Source: Prochlorococcus sp. AG-363-C02
Lineage (GTDB): Bacteria; Cyanobacteriota; Cyanobacteriia; PCC-6307; Cyanobiaceae
Reading direction: 5' to 3'
Assembly (NCBI GenBank): GCA_003278345.1
Contig: QCFH01000007.1
Span: 1-62,454 of the forward strand
DNA length: 62,454 nucleotides
Below, piece by piece: positions 58,001 to 62,454 of this stretch. Position numbers and translations under genes: made by a program. The notes beneath the pieces are model-generated. The model had not been told where the DNA came from, searched no databases, and saw nothing but the letters and a program-made list of their open reading frames with translations. Every line of letters starts with the position of its first letter. The stretch's first letter is position 1.

Positions 58001-60322
58001 TTAGCCGAGCCCTATAAGGCGGGCATGGAAGAAGGCCCAGGTGGTAGCAATTCCACCTAGAAGGAAGTGAGCTACACCAACTGCACGACCCTGAGTAATT
58101 GACAGAGCACGTGGCTGAATAGTTGGAGCTACTTTTAATTTATTATGTGCCCAAATTATGGACTCAAAAAGTTCTTGCCAGTAGCCTCTGCCACTGAATA
58201 AGAACATAAGACTGAAAGCCCATACAAAGTGAGCTGCAAGGAACATCAGGCCATACATGCTAATTGGTTGCCCATAGCTAGTTAAAACCTGAGAAGATTG
58301 TGCCCAAAGGAAGTCACGAAGCCATCCATTTATGGTGATAGAACTTTGAGCAAAGTTACCCCCAGTAAGACCCCAAACATCACTTTGCATTTTCCAAGAA
58401 AAATGGAATATGACAACAGATATACCGTTGTACATCCAAAATAAACCTAGAAAAACATGGTCCCAAGAAGATACTTGGCAAGTACCGCCTCTTCCTGGTC
58501 CATCACAAGGGAAACGGAATCCTAACTGTGCTTTATCTGGAATAAGTCTTGAACTTCTTGCGTATAAAACACCTTTTAGAAGTATTAGGAGCGTTACATG
58601 AATGGTAAATGCATGAACATGATGAATCATCAAGTCAGCAGTTCCTAGAGGAATTGGTGCAATAGCAACCTTACCTCCTACTTCAACAACGTTTCCGTTG
58701 AAAACTTCACTTAGAACATTTCCGGGTAAATTACCAGCACCTACTAAGCTCCCTGTACCCACAGCGCTATGTTGTAGATTTTGAACCCATTGGGCTAAGA
58801 AAGGTTGTAATTGAATTCCGGTATCGCTAAACATATCCTTCGGTCTTCCTAGAGCCCGCATTACATCATTGTGAATGTAAAGTCCGAAGCTATGGAAACC
58901 AAGCCACATGCACACCCAATTAAGGTGGCTGATAATTGCATCTCTAGCTTTTAGTATTCGATCAAGAACATTATCTATATGAACAGCAGGGTCATAATCT
59001 CTAATCATTGCTATACCTGCATGAGCGGCTGCTCCACAAATAAATAGTCCTCCTATCCACATGTGATGAGTAAAGAGACCTAGAACAGTTGGATAATCAA
59101 TAGCAATGTATGGATATGGTGGTAACGCATACATGTGATGAGCAACAACAATGCTTGCTGAACCAACCATTGCAAGGTTAATGCTCAATTGACCGTGCCA
59201 ACTATTGCTAAGGAACTCAAAGATACCTTCATGACCTTTTGGAGCAGGGAAAAGAATTGGATCACCCTTATGGACATCCATAATTTCTTTCATGCTGTGT
59301 CCAACACCGTGAACATTGTTCCTCCACATGTGTCCACCAAATATGGCAAAGACACCAAAAGCAAGATGATGATGAGAAATATCGGTCATCCAAAGGCTTC
59401 CTGTTACAGGATTTAAGCCACCTTTGTTCGTGAGGATATCGCTAAAGGCCCACCAATTTAGAGTGAAGAAGTTCTCTACGGTTCGTCCAGCGAGACTAGG
59501 GAAAATCTGACTTGCTACAGATGGGTTGCAAAGCTTTGGAGCAAGATTTGTGACATCTGCTGCAGTTGCAATAGGTACTCCATTTACAACTAGAGGGTTG
59601 CCTGCATCTATTGCATCCAAAAGAGCTGCTACTGGTGCACCAATATGAATAAGATGGCCAGCCCAAGCGATAGAACCTAAGCCAATCAGAGCAATCTGAT
59701 GATGCTGAAGCATAGGTTCTATCTTTTGGAACCATTCAAGTTTTGGAGCCGCCTTGTGGTAATGATAAATGCCTCCATGGAGCATTAATGCAGCCATGAT
59801 TACACCACCAATGGCTAGTGCCATTAGTTGAACTTCACTGGTAATACCCCAAGCTCGCCACATTTGGAAAATTCCTGATGTGATTTGGAGGCCTTGATAG
59901 TTACCTCCTAAATCAGCATTGAGAATCTCCTGTCCTACTACAGGCCAAACAACCTGAGCACCAGGCTTTACGTTTACTGGGTCTGCTAACCAGCCTGTGT
60001 AGTTAGAGAAGCGTGCTCCATGGAAAAAAGCAGCACTCATCCATATAAAGACGACTGCTAAATGTCCAAAATGAGCAGAAAAGATCTTTCTACTTGTCTC
60101 TTCTAGGTCACCTAGATGAGTGTCAAAATCGTGAGCGTCAGCGTGGAGGTTCCAAATCCAGGTTGTGGTTTTTGGACCTTTTGAAAGCTTGGAAGACCAG
60201 AACCCAGGTTTATTGAGTTTCTCATAGTCGATAGGAGCATGATCCCTATCAACAGGCTGGTCATAAGGAGTGGGTGCTCCTCCTTTTGCTTTCTCCCCAC
60301 GTTCTGGTGGGCTAATGGTCAT
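58001..60322 (-). CDS. psaA: Photosystem I P700 apoprotein A1
   Basis: Partner of PsaB. 773 aa from ATG 60322 ([15 protein letters not shown]). The open frame extends 15 codons upstream to GTG 60367, but only the shorter start matches PsaA. The Fx loop [19 protein letters not shown] and a Prochlorococcus-type insert (about residues 245-270, [20 protein letters not shown]) are present. The Shine-Dalgarno GAGGA lies about 9 nt upstream of the ATG and can fold with the start codon. Confidence 0.99.
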   Translation of the reverse strand: MTISPPERGEKAKGGAPTPYDQPVDRDHAPIDYEKLNKPGFWSSKLSKGPKTTTWIWNLHADAHDFDTHLGDLEETSRKIFSAHFGHLAVVFIWMSAAFFHGARFSNYTGWLADPVNVKPGAQVVWPVVGQEILNADLGGNYQGLQITSGIFQMWRAWGITSEVQLMALAIGGVIMAALMLHGGIYHYHKAAPKLEWFQKIEPMLQHHQIALIGLGSIAWAGHLIHIGAPVAALLDAIDAGNPLVVNGVPIATAADVTNLAPKLCNPSVASQIFPSLAGRTVENFFTLNWWAFSDILTNKGGLNPVTGSLWMTDISHHHLAFGVFAIFGGHMWRNNVHGVGHSMKEIMDVHKGDPILFPAPKGHEGIFEFLSNSWHGQLSINLAMVGSASIVVAHHMYALPPYPYIAIDYPTVLGLFTHHMWIGGLFICGAAAHAGIAMIRDYDPAVHIDNVLDRILKARDAIISHLNWVCMWLGFHSFGLYIHNDVMRALGRPKDMFSDTGIQLQPFLAQWVQNLQHSAVGTGSLVGAGNLPGNVLSEVFNGNVVEVGGKVAIAPIPLGTADLMIHHVHAFTIHVTLLILLKGVLYARSSRLIPDKAQLGFRFPCDGPGRGGTCQVSSWDHVFLGLFWMYNGISVVIFHFSWKMQSDVWGLTGGNFAQSSITINGWLRDFLWAQSSQVLTSYGQPISMYGLMFLAAHFVWAFSLMFLFSGRGYWQELFESIIWAHNKLKVAPTIQPRALSITQGRAVGVAHFLLGGIATTWAFFHARLIGLG

Positions 60323-60369
60323 CGAGATTTTTCCTCGAGGAATGGGTTCTAGAAGGTGGTTTGCCACCT
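60322..60369 (-). promoter_or_regulatory. psaA leader with two hairpins
   Basis: On the minus strand AGGTGG / CCACCT (60354-60369) forms a perfect 6-bp hairpin with a CAAA loop, and TCGAG / CTCGA (60334-60338 with 60322-60326) forms a second one that includes the A of the start codon and part of the Shine-Dalgarno. This could control psaA translation; inference only. Confidence 0.4.
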
Positions 60370-60639
60370 GATATCAAAAACTAAATGAAAGTAAATCCAT
60401 CTAATTTTTTGATTAAGGGACCCTAATTAAAGGATCTGATTTAGGAAGCATAGATCCGAGAGCCAGTTACTACGTATTCAAGTAACAAATGTTCTACCCA
60501 TGAATTTTTGTTTTAAAAGAAAAAAAAAGATGGAATTGCTTTTCGATCAAAAGCTAAATACTGTTATACAAAGGGGTTTGGCTTGAAAAATTGCCATGAT
60601 CAATAGAATCATTAGCATCAAGCTATGTATAAAAAGTAA
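60370..60639. other. Divergent psaA / cbiG-cobJ intergenic region
   Basis: About 270 nt that must carry the psaAB promoter (minus) and one for the cobamide gene (plus). A short ORF of 39 codons starts at ATG 60596 (MINRIISIKL) and overlaps the cobJ frame; it looks like chance. Nothing else is clear. Confidence 0.4.
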
Positions 60640-62454
60640 TTTTTTATCAACAGGACCTTCTCAAATTCTTTACAAACTGAGCAAATTATCTCCTCTTCAG
60701 AACCAAACAAAATAATTGCTATTGGATTTTCTTCTACTGCATTTAAGTTATTGCAGAGACTTGAATCTTTTGGTTACCCAGATTTTATTGCATTGACTCC
60801 AAATGCAGCTTCTAATAACAAATGTTGTTCAGATAGATATTTTGTTGGTAGGGGAGAAGAGGTTTTTCAAAGATTTTGGTCTCCTGGGGTGACTTTTCTT
60901 GTCGTGGGAGCAATTGGAGCTGTTGTAAGAATAATTTCACCCTTGATTACTGATAAAGAGAATGACCCTGCAGTTATTGTCATGGACTCAATGGGGAAAA
61001 ATATAGTACCTATTCTTGGTGGACATAAAGCTGGAGCTGAAGAATTTGCTTATCAGTTATCTGAAGCTTTAAGCGGCAAATGTGTTTTCACTGGTTATTC
61101 AAAAACAGAAGAAAAGATTTCCTTGGATAGTTTTGGTACTAGCTGGGGTTGGAAACGATCAGGGAAAAAAAATGATTGGAATTTCGTCATGATAAAACTT
61201 GCCAGGGAAAGTCAGATTTTAGTCTCACAAACTTCAGGATCATTTTTGTGGAAATCTACAGAAGCAGCCCAAAATTCTATTAAAAACATTGATTGTCAAA
61301 ATATTCCTAGTTCATCTGTTTGCGATATAAAAATATGTTCAGAAACCTCACCTAATTGTTGTTGGCATCCTGCAACACTATGGATTGGTATTGGCTGCGA
61401 AAGAAATACTAGTGAAAGTCTTGTTACCAGAGCCTTAGATGAAGCTCTTAATGAATCAGGTTTCGCTAAAGAATCTATTGCAGGTTTGGCAACTATTGAT
61501 CTTAAATCTGATGAAATTGCTTTAAAAGCTATTCAATCAAGAGAAGCTTTGCCAATTCGTTTTTATAGCTCTAAAGAACTTTCAAGTGTTTCTATACCTA
61601 ACCCATCAAAATTAGTTCAAGAAGAGGTTGGGACTCCATCAGTAGCTGAATCATCTGCACTTTTAGCATCTGGAAAAACAGGAGTCCTAAAGTTTGAGAA
61701 ACACATCTATAAGCCAGGTAACGGAGAAATTGGCGCGGTAACTATCGCTATAGCTGAATCCCCAGATCCTTTTGCTCCTAATAGAGGAGAATTGCATTTA
61801 ATTGGAAGTGGACCAGGTCAGCTTGGCTTTTTGACCAATGATTCTCGAGCAGCCCTTTCAAGAAGTGCAATATGGATTGGTTATAAGCGTTATTTGGATT
61901 TACTTGAACCTTTGAGACGATTTGATCAGGTTAGGATCGATAGCTCTCTTAAAAATGAGAGGGAGCGTTGTAGAGAAGCAATTAAACTCGCTCAACAAGG
62001 AATAAAGGTATCGCTTGTTTCTTCTGGAGATAGTGGCATCTATGGAATGGCAGGATTGGCTTTGGAGATGTTTCTATCAATATCTAAATTGGATAGGCCA
62101 TCTTTTCATGTTCATCCTGGAATTAGTGCAGTGCAGATGGCTGCTGCGAAAATAGGGGCTCCATTAATGCATGATTTTTGTCTTATCAGCCTTAGTGATT
62201 GTTTAACCCCTTGGGAACATATTGAAGAAAGAATTAAAGCAGCTTCGCTTTCGGATTTTGTTATTGCTTTTTATAATCCAAGGTCATTAGAAAGAAATTG
62301 GCAATTACAAAAAGCAATTGAAATTCTTTTGCAAAACAGGTCAAAAACAACACCAATAGTATTGGCTCGTCAAATTGGCAGAGATGATGAACAAGTTGAA
62401 GTTCATATGCTTGGTTCTATTCCTGTAAAAAAGGTTGACATGCTTACACTGATA
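60640..62454 (+). CDS. cobJ: CbiG-CobJ fusion (cobamide corrin-ring synthesis), 3' end outside window
   Basis: Two enzymes of anaerobic-type cobamide synthesis in one chain. The first part is CbiG-like: VVGAIGAVVRIISPLI and PILGGHKAGAEEFA (CbiG_N) and LWIGIGCERNTS plus AGLATIDLKSDEIAL (CbiG_C). From about 61790, GELHLIGSGPGQLGFLT, VSLVSSGDSGIYGMAGLA and ARQIGRDDEQVE give the CobJ precorrin-3B C17-methyltransferase. The frame has no ATG, GTG or TTG before its conserved start (stop at 60637-60639); an ATT or ATC near 60685-60690 is the best candidate, so the listed start is only the frame limit. Confidence 0.85.

Noticed and set aside
58410-58601. Plus-strand frames inside psaA and psaB
   Set aside because: They are complements of strongly conserved photosystem genes and have no independent support.
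60596-60714. 39-codon ORF starting ATG 60596 before cbiG-cobJ
   Set aside because: It overlaps the conserved cobJ frame in another phase and has no recognisable protein features. It could only matter if a frameshift joined it to cobJ, noted under the cobJ finding.
1-62454. Mobile elements, prophage, CRISPR, restriction-modification or toxin-antitoxin systems
   Set aside because: No transposase, integrase, direct-repeat array, methyltransferase or paired small toxin genes were seen; the lone HNH protein is of the common cyanobacterial housekeeping type.

Overview
The window is AT-rich chromosomal DNA from a marine picocyanobacterium, almost certainly a low-GC Prochlorococcus (low-light type is my inference). 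The evidence is the set of photosystem I genes (psaA, psaB, psaD, psaI, psaL), ndhN, ldpA, a CURT1/CAAD protein, cyanobacterial-type gshA and ppc, a CbiG-CobJ fusion, and a complete Yfr1 small-RNA signature. I see no insertion sequence, prophage, CRISPR array or island boundary. Genes are tightly packed with many 1-14 nt overlaps, as expected of a streamlined genome.

Layout. 1-5000: end of purM, small hypothetical proteins, Yfr1, a candidate promoter with a structured RNA, tRNA-Cys, an LpxB-related protein and a short RNase D. 5000-11230: CCB1-like cytochrome b6f assembly factor, amidase-like protein, hemF, mrp, rodA and a degenerate histidine kinase. 11300-20600: psaD, trpE-gshA-ppc-GNAT, tRNA-Arg, recF, speD, larE-like. 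20700-32760: tandem CobO-like protein, MoeB/rhodanese, CURT1-like, fructosamine kinase, CrtD-like desaturase, tyrA, DinG-like helicase remnant, DUF2839, recA, HAD, tRNA-Gln, ldpA and ndhN. 33143-49679: the ribosomal-protein supercluster rplC to prfA, with secY, adk, rpoA and truA. 49689-55689: HNH nuclease, alr, tRNA-Ser, psaL-psaI, and a small envelope group (GT2, NlpC/P60, SxxK hydrolase). 55753-62454: psaAB and the incomplete cbiG-cobJ gene.

How the genes work together. Most of the content is core machinery: translation (25 ribosomal proteins, RF1, RNA polymerase alpha, SecY), photosynthesis (PSI core, NDH-1, thylakoid shaping, cytochrome assembly, haem and carotenoid synthesis), aromatic amino acids (trpE, tyrA), carbon and redox (ppc, gshA), cobamide synthesis, DNA repair (recA, recF) and wall metabolism (rodA, alr, NlpC/P60, amidase-like).

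I found no convincing undescribed multi-gene system. The points most worth a second look are smaller. They are: an unassigned consensus promoter with a foldable RNA near 2370-2450; three proteins that keep their family fold but have lost key residues (MoeB zinc cysteines, DinG ATPase motifs, histidine-kinase ATP site); two genes (recF, cbiG-cobJ) with no ATG/GTG/TTG start; a LexA-like site before recA; and perfect inverted repeats at several gene ends and leaders. All calls are from reading the sequence and family knowledge; no database search was run.
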